A stretch of DNA of 13,930 bases from Planctomycetota bacterium (GCA_022573485.1 JACZTW010000065.1:1-13930), one strand, 5' to 3'. Shown: positions 7,587-13,930, numbered from the stretch's first letter. The notes: generated from the sequence alone by a model not told the origin. Translations and numbers: made by a program.

Positions 7587-7636
7587 CGGCAGAGCTCTCA
7601 ACCCACGAGCAAAGCCGAGGGCGCTCTGCCGTTTTT
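7587..7636 (+). terminator. Stem-loop plus T5 in the nrdJ leader region
   Basis: CGGCAGAGC (7587-7595) pairs perfectly with GCTCTGCCG (7623-7631). An inner CTC/GAG (7597-7599/7617-7619) can extend the stem. TTTTT follows at 7632-7636 on the + strand. This is a good intrinsic-terminator shape for + strand transcription, yet no + strand gene ends here. It could block transcription running antisense into nrdJ's promoter. In the - strand nrdJ leader the same bases would form a structured 5' UTR element. Confidence 0.4.
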
Positions 7637-7693
7637 CAGGAGGTGATATTAAATTCAAGGCTGCTAACTTCGCCTGTTGTGGGCTAAAAGTCA

Positions 7694-7722
7694 TTTCTAC
7701 CACGACATGTTGTAGGTGACAA
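7694..7722 (-). promoter_or_regulatory. Promoter candidate of nrdJ
   Basis: On the - strand, TTGTCA (complement of 7717-7722) and TAGAAA (complement of 7694-7699) are separated by exactly 17 bp and match the sigma-70 -35 and -10 consensus at 5/6 and 4/6. Transcription would begin near 7687, leaving a ~190-nt leader before the ATG at 7495. That leader contains an anti-Shine-Dalgarno-like CACCTCCT and the stem at 7587-7631. No B12-box of a cobalamin riboswitch was recognised. Confidence 0.4.
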
Positions 7723-8068
7723 ACATGAAAGTACAAAATGGAGAACTTTAGCGCAATCACCACCGGGCCAACAACTTGCCGTGAGAGAAATCTGGGGCTC
7801 ACATGTTAAACTAGTTTGTTTCTGTTAATCACAATATCTGGGGCATCCAATCAAGCATACACTACATATCGGCATCTCGCCAGCGAACCGCGACGATTTG
7901 TCAGTATCTTGACGAGAAGCACGCGTATGTTCTGTAAGTGTTTTATTATCAATGTGTTATGCTGTTTTCAGGAAATTGTGAGAGGACCGATCGCCCTGAG
8001 AGGAGTGGAGGGGCTCCCAGAATCAGGCACGCGCCGCGATTAGCACCATTTTGCGTTTCCGCCGGGCA
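7723..8068. other. AT-richer intergenic stretch with no recognised gene
   Basis: This stretch separates the nrdJ promoter candidate from the end of the zinc-ribbon/DUF4190 gene and is visibly less GC-rich than its flanks. It holds a perfect 10-bp palindrome AAACTAGTTT (7808-7817), two copies of ATCTGGGGC (7790-7798 and 7836-7844), and an isolated extended -10-like TGTTATGCT (7955-7963) on the + strand. No ORF with a ribosome site and no tRNA-like fold was seen. A small RNA cannot be excluded. Confidence 0.4.
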
Positions 8069-8848
8069 TTAGGGCAGGTTGACGCCGCCGTCGCCCAGAA
8101 CTTGCTCCCAGTCGGCCTGGGACACAAACTCAACGTGGCCGTCGCAGAACAGCACGTTGCCTCCTTCGCCGCGGTGATTCTGAAGCGGCTCATACAGGAC
8201 GACATTCTCTGCGTTCGTGCAGTCGGCGCCGCGAATCCAAATGTAGGGCGGCGTCTGGCTAATCACTCGATCAACGCTCGGGCAGTTCAGACCCTTAGAA
8301 CCGATCGAATTCGCATCGATTAGTACCGAAATGTCCGGCGGCTCTTGGTCATGTTCCTCGACGTAGCTCCGCAGCGAGGCGTCCATAGCCCGGAGGTTTA
8401 CGCCGCAAACGGTTCTCTTCGCAAGTTCGCGCGCTTGAGAGAGCGACGGCAGCAGGATGGAAATCATTATTGGGACCACCATAATGCTGCTCAGCAGGCT
8501 GACCGCGCCGGTGACGATACCGGCGATGGCAAAGCCTCTGCCGCGATCCACCTGCGGTTCGTTGGAGGCCTTGACCAAAGCGACGATGCCGAGAATCACG
8601 CCGACGATGCCGGCAATGCCGACCGTGCAAAAGCCCACGATGCCCAGAACCAATGATGCAATGGCCAATCCCGCGCGGCGCTCGCGCAGGGTTGTCGCAT
8701 ATTGAAGCGTTCCGGGAGGGGCTGTGGGCGGTGAGCCGGGTGCCGTGAGGGTTTGGCTGCAACTCGGACAAGAGACTTGCTGGCCGGCGAGGTGATCTTC
8801 AACCTGCATTTGCTTCTGGCAGTGCGGACACGTGAAGGCTGTAGCCAT
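8069..8848 (-). CDS. Zinc-ribbon / DUF4190 membrane protein with pseudopilin-like H-X9-DG C-terminal module
   Basis: The product has 259 residues. It opens with a zinc ribbon (C7-P-H-C10 and C27-P-S-C30), then a proline-rich spacer. A DUF4190-like pair of hydrophobic segments follows (about 60-93, AGLAIASLVLGI; about 104-133, GFAIAGIVTGA, the second running into SILLPSLSQARELAKR). From there on it resembles planctomycete pseudopilins (DUF1559/TIGR04294): C148-x-x-NLRAM, then H225 and D236-G237 in NVLFCDGHVEFV, with ten rather than nine residues between H and DG. The usual prepilin-peptidase leader is absent. The second segment probably leaves the C-terminal part outside the membrane. Function is unknown. 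It is the last gene of a three-gene unit, 30 bp after the LolA-like gene. CTCC at 8859-8862 (GGAG on the coding strand) lies ten bases before the ATG. Confidence 0.75.
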   Translation of the reverse strand: MATAFTCPHCQKQMQVEDHLAGQQVSCPSCSQTLTAPGSPPTAPPGTLQYATTLRERRAGLAIASLVLGIVGFCTVGIAGIVGVILGIVALVKASNEPQVDRGRGFAIAGIVTGAVSLLSSIMVVPIMISILLPSLSQARELAKRTVCGVNLRAMDASLRSYVEEHDQEPPDISVLIDANSIGSKGLNCPSVDRVISQTPPYIWIRGADCTNAENVVLYEPLQNHRGEGGNVLFCDGHVEFVSQADWEQVLGDGGVNLP

Positions 8849-8878
8849 GGGGTGCGTTCTCCATTAGGAGTGCGTGGA

Positions 8879-9772
8879 TCAACTGCCGGAGGGCAGCGGC
8901 CGCTCCGACTTTTGCCATTTCTTTGTGTAGGGCGGCAACGCAAAGTCCTTGTCGCGCCGGAGCCCTTTGTTTCGCCGGATCTCCGAAAACGTGATCGTCT
9001 CGCGAGTCTGATCCTTCACGTTCTCGGCGATGATCTTGATCGACAGGCCGCTCAGGCCGGACTTCGCATCGTTGGAGACGAACAGATCGATCCGCTCGAA
9101 CTGGTTCACCAGTGATGAATCCGGCTTGGTCGTGCAGATCAAATGATCGGTGGACTTCGGATCATCTTTGCTCGGCGGGGCGAGTTGAACGTAAAAATGT
9201 TCGAGCACGTCGGCCTTTTTCTGGCCGAAGGGCAACGGAAAAGGGCCCTTGCCGAGTTTGTAGAACTCCGACTTCTCGCCAGGCCGAACGATTTGCTCGC
9301 GCTCGACGGTCTTGCCGTTTTCCTTGGCGGTGGTCAGCCACTCGCCGTCGAATATGAACCACTGTTTGGCATCGTTGACCCACTTATTGTCTTCGCTGCG
9401 CTTCTCAAAATGGATGAAGAACTGGGTCGGCTCGGGCTGTTTGAGAAACTTGATGCTGCCGACGTAAATCTGCACGTCATCCGGATCGTCTTTATTGGCT
9501 TTGATGAGTTGCAGCACCGAGTAGCGCACCTTGGCGCGCAAGTCCATCAACTCGGCGTCCGCTTTTTCGAGCCTGTCGAGCACGGCTTCGACTTCCGGCG
9601 GAACCGGCGGTTCCGCCGCCGGAGGACTGAGGACTGAGGACTGAGGACTGAGGGCTGAGGGCTGATCGCTGAGTGCTGAGCGTCCCCCTGCGCCCACAAA
9701 CATCACGACGATAGGTGCGACGAACCGCCAGCGGTTCCGCAAGCCCGCCGCGGCGGGTTCTGCCTTGTTCAT
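8879..9772 (-). CDS. Secreted LolA/TIGR03009-like protein of unknown function
   Basis: The product has 297 residues. A basic N-terminus and hydrophobic stretch (RFVAPIVVMFVGAGG, about residues 16-30) form a signal peptide or anchor. Next come a low-complexity Ser/Pro/Leu segment made by a DNA repeat (9627-9682), a proline-rich spacer, and a ~230-residue domain. That domain has alternating beta-like strands (YSVLQLIKA, TQFFIHFEKR, QWFIFDGEWL, GLSIKIIAEN) and a short closing FALPPYTKKW. The pattern (a helix of E/D/L residues, then strands with WFIFDG-type turns) resembles the LolA fold and the planctomycete TIGR03009 family, but I am not certain of the family. The ATG at 9772 is preferred: it overlaps the HAD stop by ATGA and has GGAG seven bases upstream. 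It likely acts in the periplasm or outer envelope. Confidence 0.65.
   Translation of the reverse strand: MNKAEPAAAGLRNRWRFVAPIVVMFVGAGGRSALSDQPSALSPQSSVLSPPAAEPPVPPEVEAVLDRLEKADAELMDLRAKVRYSVLQLIKANKDDPDDVQIYVGSIKFLKQPEPTQFFIHFEKRSEDNKWVNDAKQWFIFDGEWLTTAKENGKTVEREQIVRPGEKSEFYKLGKGPFPLPFGQKKADVLEHFYVQLAPPSKDDPKSTDHLICTTKPDSSLVNQFERIDLFVSNDAKSGLSGLSIKIIAENVKDQTRETITFSEIRRNKGLRRDKDFALPPYTKKWQKSERPLPSGS
9627..9682 (-). repeat. Eight tandem heptanucleotides inside the LolA-like gene
   Basis: On the + strand there are eight consecutive 7-bp units, all starting CTGA: CTGAGGA three times, CTGAGGG twice, then CTGATCG, CTGAGTG and CTGAGCG. The coding strand reads TCAG-type units that specify a repeating peptide SALSDQP, SALSPQS, SVLSPPA (21 bp equals 7 residues) directly behind the signal peptide. 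Because seven is not a multiple of three, gain or loss of one unit would shift the reading frame of the rest of the gene. Confidence 0.9.
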
Positions 9773-10365
9773 CTCGATTCTCCGTTGTTCACAATGGCGA
9801 GCAACTCGCGGAGGGTTCGGATGACGTGATCCGCTTGCTCCACCGCTTCGGGTGAGGATCCATCCGCCGCGAAGAAAACGGTGGTCGCGCCGGCGGCGTT
9901 GCCCGATTGAATATCGTACACATAATCGCCGACCATCCATGATGATTCGGGGGCGATCTGGAAGTATTTGCAGATGTCCAGTACTGGTTGGGGCGACGGT
10001 TTGACGGGGCCGTCTTCGCGGGTGTGGATATGGTCCACGTGAATGTGATGCTTGTCCAGCACGGCCCGCACCGAGCGCCTGGAATTTCGCGTGGCGATCG
10101 CCGTACGAATGCCGCCGGCCCGCAGGAATTCCAGAACTTCGTGCACGCCGTCTTGTAGCTCCGAATCGCGTGCAGCGATCCGTTCATGGTCTTCGATGAT
10201 CTCATGCGCCCGGGCACGCTCATCGTCGGCCATGGTCTCGAGCGCTTCGAGAATCGTGCCCGATTCGATTCCGATCTCCGCCCGAAGGCGGTCAAAGTCG
10301 ATGGCCGGCAGCGTGAGCGTGCCGTCCATGTCGAAAATCACGATGCGGGGAGTTGTTGTCTTCAC
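9769..10365 (-). CDS. HAD-superfamily phosphatase (phosphoglycolate-phosphatase-like)
   Basis: This 198-residue cytoplasmic enzyme carries all four HAD motifs: D12-M-D14-G-T near the N-terminus (nucleophile and acid/base), T92 in ATRNS, K122 in PVKPSPQP, and G146-D147...D151 in VGDYVYDIQSG. A helical cap of the C1 type lies between motifs I and II (about residues 20-75). These are the hallmarks of the beta-phosphoglucomutase/Gph-like HAD group, which mostly dephosphorylates small phospho-metabolites; the substrate cannot be told. The start is a GTG at 10365. The nearby ATG at 10370 is out of frame, and AGGA lies upstream. The stop overlaps the ATG of the LolA-like gene (ATGA), so the two are coupled. 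Phosphoglycolate would be a tempting substrate given glcEF elsewhere in the window, but that link is speculative. Confidence 0.88.
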   Translation of the reverse strand: MKTTTPRIVIFDMDGTLTLPAIDFDRLRAEIGIESGTILEALETMADDERARAHEIIEDHERIAARDSELQDGVHEVLEFLRAGGIRTAIATRNSRRSVRAVLDKHHIHVDHIHTREDGPVKPSPQPVLDICKYFQIAPESSWMVGDYVYDIQSGNAAGATTVFFAADGSSPEAVEQADHVIRTLRELLAIVNNGESR

Positions 10366-10520
10366 GTCATTGAGTCCTGGAGACTCGTGCGAGTATGTTG
10401 AGTCTGCTAAGCGACGAAGTCACGTCGCCGCTCCCACCCGTGTTCTGCCATTTGACGGGTGCGTCGAAGTCGATGTTGCTGAGTATATCTCATTTGGGAA
10501 GATTTCTGTACTTATCTCAT

Positions 10521-10548
10521 CTTGGCGCCTTCGTGTCTTCGTAGCCTT
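10521..10548. repeat. CTTCGTG-type dispersed-repeat arm in the 185-bp gap before the HAD gene
   Basis: The segment CTTGGCGCC-TTCGTGTC-TTCGTAG at 10521-10543 matches a repeat type I recall as one arm of small inverted-repeat elements (CTTCGTGTCTTCGTGG) in many environmental genomes. It ends directly before the stop codon of the molybdopterin gene (10551-10553). A clear opposite arm was not found. A weak candidate is CGACGAAGTCACG near 10412. The same gap holds two short hairpins, GAGTC/GACTC (10372-10386) and GCGACG/CGTCGC (10411-10428), and no gene. Confidence 0.4.
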
Positions 10549-10550
10549 CC

Positions 10551-12755
10551 TCAGCTTTGCAACATCGCGAGTTCCGAAGCGATGGTGATCGGTACAGCTT
10601 TGAAGACCGGCGTGCGGGATTGCGGATCGACTTCGGCGGGCACCAGTGCGTTGGCCTCCGGGTAATACATGGCGGCGTTGCCGGCGCGAATCTCGAACGC
10701 GCGGACCCAAATGCCTTTCATTTCGCCCACTGCACTTTTCACTTTGACTCTTTGGTCGATGTGCAGGCCCAGATGCTCGATGTCCTCGCGGTTCATTAGA
10801 ATCACATCGCGGCGCTCCTGGTGGCGATAGATGTCTTCTTCCTCGTAGACCACAGTGTTGAATTGCCCTTCGCTGCGGATGGTCATGAGCATCAATTGCT
10901 TGGGGTCACGCTGGTGGAGCGGCATGTCGAACGCGTGGAACTTGGCGCGACCCGTGTCGGTAGGGAATTGTGGCTGATGGAATGTCCTGCCGGCAATTTG
11001 GAATTCCTGTCGCGTGTCGTCGATGGCCGCCACCTTTTCATAGCCCGGTACAACCTTGGCGATGGCTTGGCGGATGTGGCGGTGCGTTTCCATCTCCGCC
11101 CAGTCGATCGGCCCCTCGTCGCCCAGCACGCCGCGTGCAATATGGGCGATGATCTCGACTTCGCTCCGTGGGCCGTCGAGCCGCGGGCCGCCCTTCGGCG
11201 CGCCGTCGCTGAGGCGGACATAGCTGAACATCGATTCCTGCGTGGTCGGCTGATGCTCTTCATCGCGCGCCAGCACGGGCAGAACGATCGTCTCACGTGC
11301 CCGGCCGAGGACATGCCCCGGATTGAGCGTCGTACACAGATAGACCACGAAGTCCAGCTTCAAAAAGCTCCTTCGGGCACGGGCATGATCCGGGTTGGCG
11401 CCGTACAGGTTCCCGCCGAGGCACCAGCCTGTGCGCATGTCGCCGCGCTCCATGGCCTGTACGCACGCCAGCGTGTCCAACCCCTCAGAAGTCGGCAGGG
11501 TCACGCCGAAATGACTCTCCAGACGCTCGAAGAAGGCCTTTTTCAGAGCGGGCGCGACACCGACCGAGCCGATGCCCTGCACGTTGCTGTGCCCGCGGAT
11601 CGGCATCAGGCCCGCGCCGGGCTTGCCGACCATGCCGCGCAGCAGCGCCAAGTTGGCGATGGCCTGCACGTTTTGCACGCCGTGGCGGTGGTGCGTGATG
11701 CCCATGGTCCAGGCGAAGATGGCATGTTCGGAGGCGGCGTAGGCCTCGGCGAGGGTGTCGATCTGCTCGCGCTCGACACCGGAGGCAGCCACAATGTCGG
11801 ACCAGCCGAGTTGCCGGATCATGCCCCGAAACTCGGGCCAGCCGTCCGTGCAGGTCTCGACGAAGCGCTCGTTGACCGCGCCCATTTCGTCGATGCGTTT
11901 GGCGATGCCGCAAAGCAGTGCCAGATCGCCGCCGATGTGCGGCTGAATGTAGTGGCTGGCGATTTCCGAGCCGAACAGCAGGCTCCAGGGGTCTGACGGG
12001 ACTTTGAATCGTACCAGACCGGTCTCGACCATAGGATTGATGACGATGACGGTCCCGCCGCGACGGCGCAGGTCCATCATCAGGCGCATCAGGCGAGGGT
12101 GATTCGAGGCGGGGTTCCCGCCGATCACGAAAAGCAAGTCGCAGTGCTTGACGTCTTCCAGGACGATCGTTGCGGTGCCGCTGCCGACCACGCTGTTCAG
12201 TCCCACGCCGCTGGCCTGGTGGCAATAGTAGCTGCAATTGTTGACGTTGTTGGTGCCGTACATGCGGGCGAAGAGTTGCAGCAGGAAACCCGCCTCGTTC
12301 GACGATCTGCCGCTGACGTAAAAGAAGCTCTGCTCCGGTTTCGTGCGGCGGTATTGTTCGACGCACTTGGCCAGCGCTTCATCCCAGGAAATCACGCGGT
12401 AGTGCGTGTCTTCTGGCCCGGCGTAAAGCGGGTCGGCCAGCCGGCCGAGATGTTCCATTTCGCGCGGCGTGAAGGTGGCCAATTGCTCCAGGCTGTAGCG
12501 CTCGAAGAACTCCGGGTCGATGCGGCCTTGCATGTCCGCGGCCATGGCCTGCATCGACTTCTTGCACACTTCGGGAAATCGGCCTGATTCATCGACCATG
12601 CCGCCGCGCTGGCCTCCCATGCCCAGGGCACAGGTCTTGCACGTATTCCTGCTGCGCAACGCCCGGTAGAACTTCCAAAGCCCGCCCGACCGCCGGGCCT
12701 GCTTCCAGGCGTAGCGGATCGCCGGAAATCCTCCACCGGCTGTGAGTTTCTTCAT
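10551..12755 (-). CDS. FdhF/YdeP-family molybdopterin oxidoreductase (TIGR01701-like)
   Basis: This 734-residue protein is close to the ~760 residues of E. coli YdeP. N-terminal cysteines C39-x2-C42 and C64 may bind an Fe-S cluster. The segment NNCSYYCHQASGVGL places C178-H179 where formate dehydrogenase H has its Mo-binding Sec140-His141. The molybdopterin-binding stretches include VIGGNPASNHPRLM, VINPMVETGLVRF, WTMGITHHRHGVQNVQ and GHSNVQGIGSVG, the last typical of the YdeP group. A C-terminal MopB domain (MLMTIRSEGQFNTVVY, later RDVILMNREDIEHLGL) completes the bis-MGD pocket. No Tat signal is present, so it is probably cytoplasmic. The physiological substrate of the family is unknown; E. 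coli YdeP is linked to acid resistance. The ATG at 12755 has AGGA upstream, and a TTG at 12782 is less likely. No FdhD-like chaperone gene is adjacent. Confidence 0.9.
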   Translation of the reverse strand: MKKLTAGGGFPAIRYAWKQARRSGGLWKFYRALRSRNTCKTCALGMGGQRGGMVDESGRFPEVCKKSMQAMAADMQGRIDPEFFERYSLEQLATFTPREMEHLGRLADPLYAGPEDTHYRVISWDEALAKCVEQYRRTKPEQSFFYVSGRSSNEAGFLLQLFARMYGTNNVNNCSYYCHQASGVGLNSVVGSGTATIVLEDVKHCDLLFVIGGNPASNHPRLMRLMMDLRRRGGTVIVINPMVETGLVRFKVPSDPWSLLFGSEIASHYIQPHIGGDLALLCGIAKRIDEMGAVNERFVETCTDGWPEFRGMIRQLGWSDIVAASGVEREQIDTLAEAYAASEHAIFAWTMGITHHRHGVQNVQAIANLALLRGMVGKPGAGLMPIRGHSNVQGIGSVGVAPALKKAFFERLESHFGVTLPTSEGLDTLACVQAMERGDMRTGWCLGGNLYGANPDHARARRSFLKLDFVVYLCTTLNPGHVLGRARETIVLPVLARDEEHQPTTQESMFSYVRLSDGAPKGGPRLDGPRSEVEIIAHIARGVLGDEGPIDWAEMETHRHIRQAIAKVVPGYEKVAAIDDTRQEFQIAGRTFHQPQFPTDTGRAKFHAFDMPLHQRDPKQLMLMTIRSEGQFNTVVYEEEDIYRHQERRDVILMNREDIEHLGLHIDQRVKVKSAVGEMKGIWVRAFEIRAGNAAMYYPEANALVPAEVDPQSRTPVFKAVPITIASELAMLQS

Positions 12756-12834
12756 GTGTGTTCCTGGACGCTGTGTGCTCAAATAAGTTCAAACGCTTCT
12801 GTGACATATTTCGACTTCGGTGCATCGCGCAGAC

Positions 12835-12869
12835 TCCCGACGAGTCGGGATTCTCCCGGCGCGCCGGGA
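12835..12869. repeat. Two tandem palindromes in the divergent ydeP-like/comEC promoter region
   Basis: TCCCGACGAGTCGGGA (12835-12850) and TCCCGGCGCGCCGGGA (12854-12869) are both 16-bp palindromes, three bases apart, sharing TCCCG...CGGGA arms. They sit in the ~180-bp non-coding region between two divergent genes. They could be a REP-like pair, an operator for a dimeric regulator, or a transcription barrier. Confidence 0.7.
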
Positions 12870-12900
12870 TCTGCGGCTCCTTAAATAACCGAATGGATCC

Positions 12901-12927
12901 TTGATGTACTCTGCTTGGCGATATACT
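12901..12927 (+). promoter_or_regulatory. Promoter candidate of comEC with -10 very close to the ATG
   Basis: TTGATG (12901-12906) and TATACT (12922-12927, 5/6 to TATAAT) are 15 bp apart, a short spacing. The -10 ends eight bases before the ATG at 12936, so the transcript would begin at or next to the start codon. No Shine-Dalgarno sequence precedes the ATG, which is consistent with leaderless translation. Confidence 0.35.
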
Positions 12928-12935
12928 GCTTGTCC

Positions 12936-13930
12936 ATGTCGGAATCGCTGCTGGAATCATTCTACCTGGATGAACTCGGCAGGGAAGAAGCTAAACGGCC
13001 TCATCCGCCGGCGCCGCTGTTTCCGCTGGCGCTGGGGTTGGTGGTCGGCATTGCGGCCGATTCGGCGTGGGCACTGGGCACAACAGCCTATGCCTCTCTA
13101 TTCCTCGCTAGTGCAGTCGCGGCGTTACTTTGGGCCGCGCTGAAGCGCGATCGCCAATCAATCATCTTCGTCAATACGCTTCTGGTGCTCTGCGCTGCGG
13201 CGGGCGGCGGATTGCTGCACGATGCGCACTTTCGCCACTTGCCGGACGATCATGTCGCTCGTTACGTCGGTGAGGAGCCCTTCGATGCGACGGTCGTCGG
13301 GCAAATCGTCACTTCGCCGCGGCTGGTGAAGCCTGCGCCGATGTCGATTTCCGGCGTGCTGAATCTTCCGCCGCGAACCAAGTTCATCATCGCGCTGGAA
13401 CACGCCGAAGGCGAGGACGGCCCGGTCGAACTGTGCGGTCTGGTGGATGTGACCGTTCGAGAGCCAGTGTTTGATTTGTATTGTGGCGATCGCATCCGCA
13501 TTTTCGGCCGGCTTTACAAACCGCCGGCGCCGAGCAACCCCGGCCAGTTCGATTGGGCCCTCGCCAAACGCCGCCAGGGCATCCACGCCGGACTGACCTG
13601 CAAATACCCCGAAGCCATCACGAAAGAGCCGTTGCCGGGTTCCGCGTGGCGGCGCTGGCAATCGCGCCTGCGCCTGGAGGCGAAGTTTCTGTTGCTCGAC
13701 GACGTCTTGGAAAACCAACTCGATCGCCAGGCCCTGCTCAGCGCCATGCTCCTCGGCCAACGATCGCAGATCGACGCGAAGATTTACGACGCCTTCAAGC
13801 GTACGGGCACGGCGCATTTTCTGGCCCTGAGCGGCATGCATATCGGGCTGCTGGCGTTCATGTTGTGGTTCGCGGGCCAGGCGGGCGGCCTGTCCAGGCG
13901 CGCGACGGCGGCGCTGGTGCTGATCGTGCT
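12936..13930 (+). CDS. comEC: ComEC/Rec2-family DNA internalisation protein, N-terminal part
   Basis: This frame is open from the ATG at 12936 to the window edge (331 codons, no stop), so only the first part is present; ComEC proteins are usually 700-850 residues. The N-terminal region has a charged segment, then hydrophobic helices (PLFPLALGLVVGIAADSAW, ASLFLASAVAALLWAAL, SIIFVNTLLVLCAAAGGG). A DUF4131 OB-like region follows with the typical PSNPGQFDWALAKRRQGIHA. The start of the competence domain is clear: AKIYDAFKRTGTAHFLALSG, then MHIGLL, the family's best-known signature. ComEC forms the inner-membrane channel for single-stranded DNA during natural transformation. In-frame TTGs at 12930 and 12915 are alternative starts; the ATG is favoured but has no ribosome site. 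The gene diverges from the molybdopterin gene. Confidence 0.92.
   Translation, partial: MSESLLESFYLDELGREEAKRPHPPAPLFPLALGLVVGIAADSAWALGTTAYASLFLASAVAALLWAALKRDRQSIIFVNTLLVLCAAAGGGLLHDAHFRHLPDDHVARYVGEEPFDATVVGQIVTSPRLVKPAPMSISGVLNLPPRTKFIIALEHAEGEDGPVELCGLVDVTVREPVFDLYCGDRIRIFGRLYKPPAPSNPGQFDWALAKRRQGIHAGLTCKYPEAITKEPLPGSAWRRWQSRLRLEAKFLLLDDVLENQLDRQALLSAMLLGQRSQIDAKIYDAFKRTGTAHFLALSGMHIGLLAFMLWFAGQAGGLSRRATAALVLIV

Noticed and set aside
7638..7646. Perfect Shine-Dalgarno AGGAGGTGA on the + strand
   Set aside because: No start codon follows at a usable distance on the + strand; more relevant as the complement of the nrdJ leader.
7496..7690. Cobalamin riboswitch ahead of the B12-dependent reductase
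   Set aside because: The expected B12-box and its surrounding helices were not found by eye; only a simple stem is present.
7816..8043. 75-codon + strand frame in the nrdJ upstream gap
   Set aside because: No ribosome site, no recognisable protein features, and composition like the surrounding non-coding DNA.
10821..11996. 391-codon + strand open frame opposite the molybdopterin gene
   Set aside because: It is fully antisense to a gene with clear family motifs, and its translation is low-information with no recognisable fold.

Overview
The window (about 58-60% GC by eye) looks like a chromosomal piece of a Planctomycetota-type bacterium. That assignment is an inference. It rests on a membrane protein ending in an H-X9-DG-like pseudopilin module, a LolA/TIGR03009-like secreted protein, a B12-dependent ribonucleotide reductase, and small inverted-repeat elements of the ACCGCAGAG and CTTCGTG types that I recall from planctomycete and related environmental genomes. 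No rRNA, tRNA, CRISPR array, transposase or phage gene was seen.

Left part, + strand (1-4632): the 3' end of glcE overlaps glcF by ATGA (glycolate oxidase FAD and Fe-S subunits). Then come a ~164-bp inverted-repeat element, a ferritin (ftnA-like), a secreted PA-M28-PDZ aminopeptidase, and a hotdog thioesterase that overlaps the peptidase by 11 bp. Bases 4633-4903 are non-coding and hold a strong hairpin, a NrdR-box-like sequence and a pair of ~18-bp direct repeats.

Middle part, - strand (4904-10365): class II ribonucleotide reductase nrdJ has a ~190-nt structured leader behind a well-spaced promoter candidate. Upstream of it is a three-gene - strand unit: HAD phosphatase, then (ATGA overlap) a secreted LolA-like protein with a heptanucleotide tandem repeat inside its coding sequence, then (30-bp gap) a zinc-ribbon/DUF4190/pseudopilin-like fusion protein.

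Right part (10551-13930): a FdhF/YdeP-family molybdopterin oxidoreductase on the - strand and the 5' part of comEC (DNA-uptake channel) on the + strand diverge from a 180-bp region with two tandem palindromes. comEC runs off the window.

Most genes are ordinary housekeeping or metabolic families. I do not see a convincing new multi-gene system. The most unusual items are the in-gene 7-bp repeat (possible frame switching), the pseudopilin module carried on a zinc-ribbon membrane anchor, the nrdJ leader and 3' flank, and the small repeat elements.
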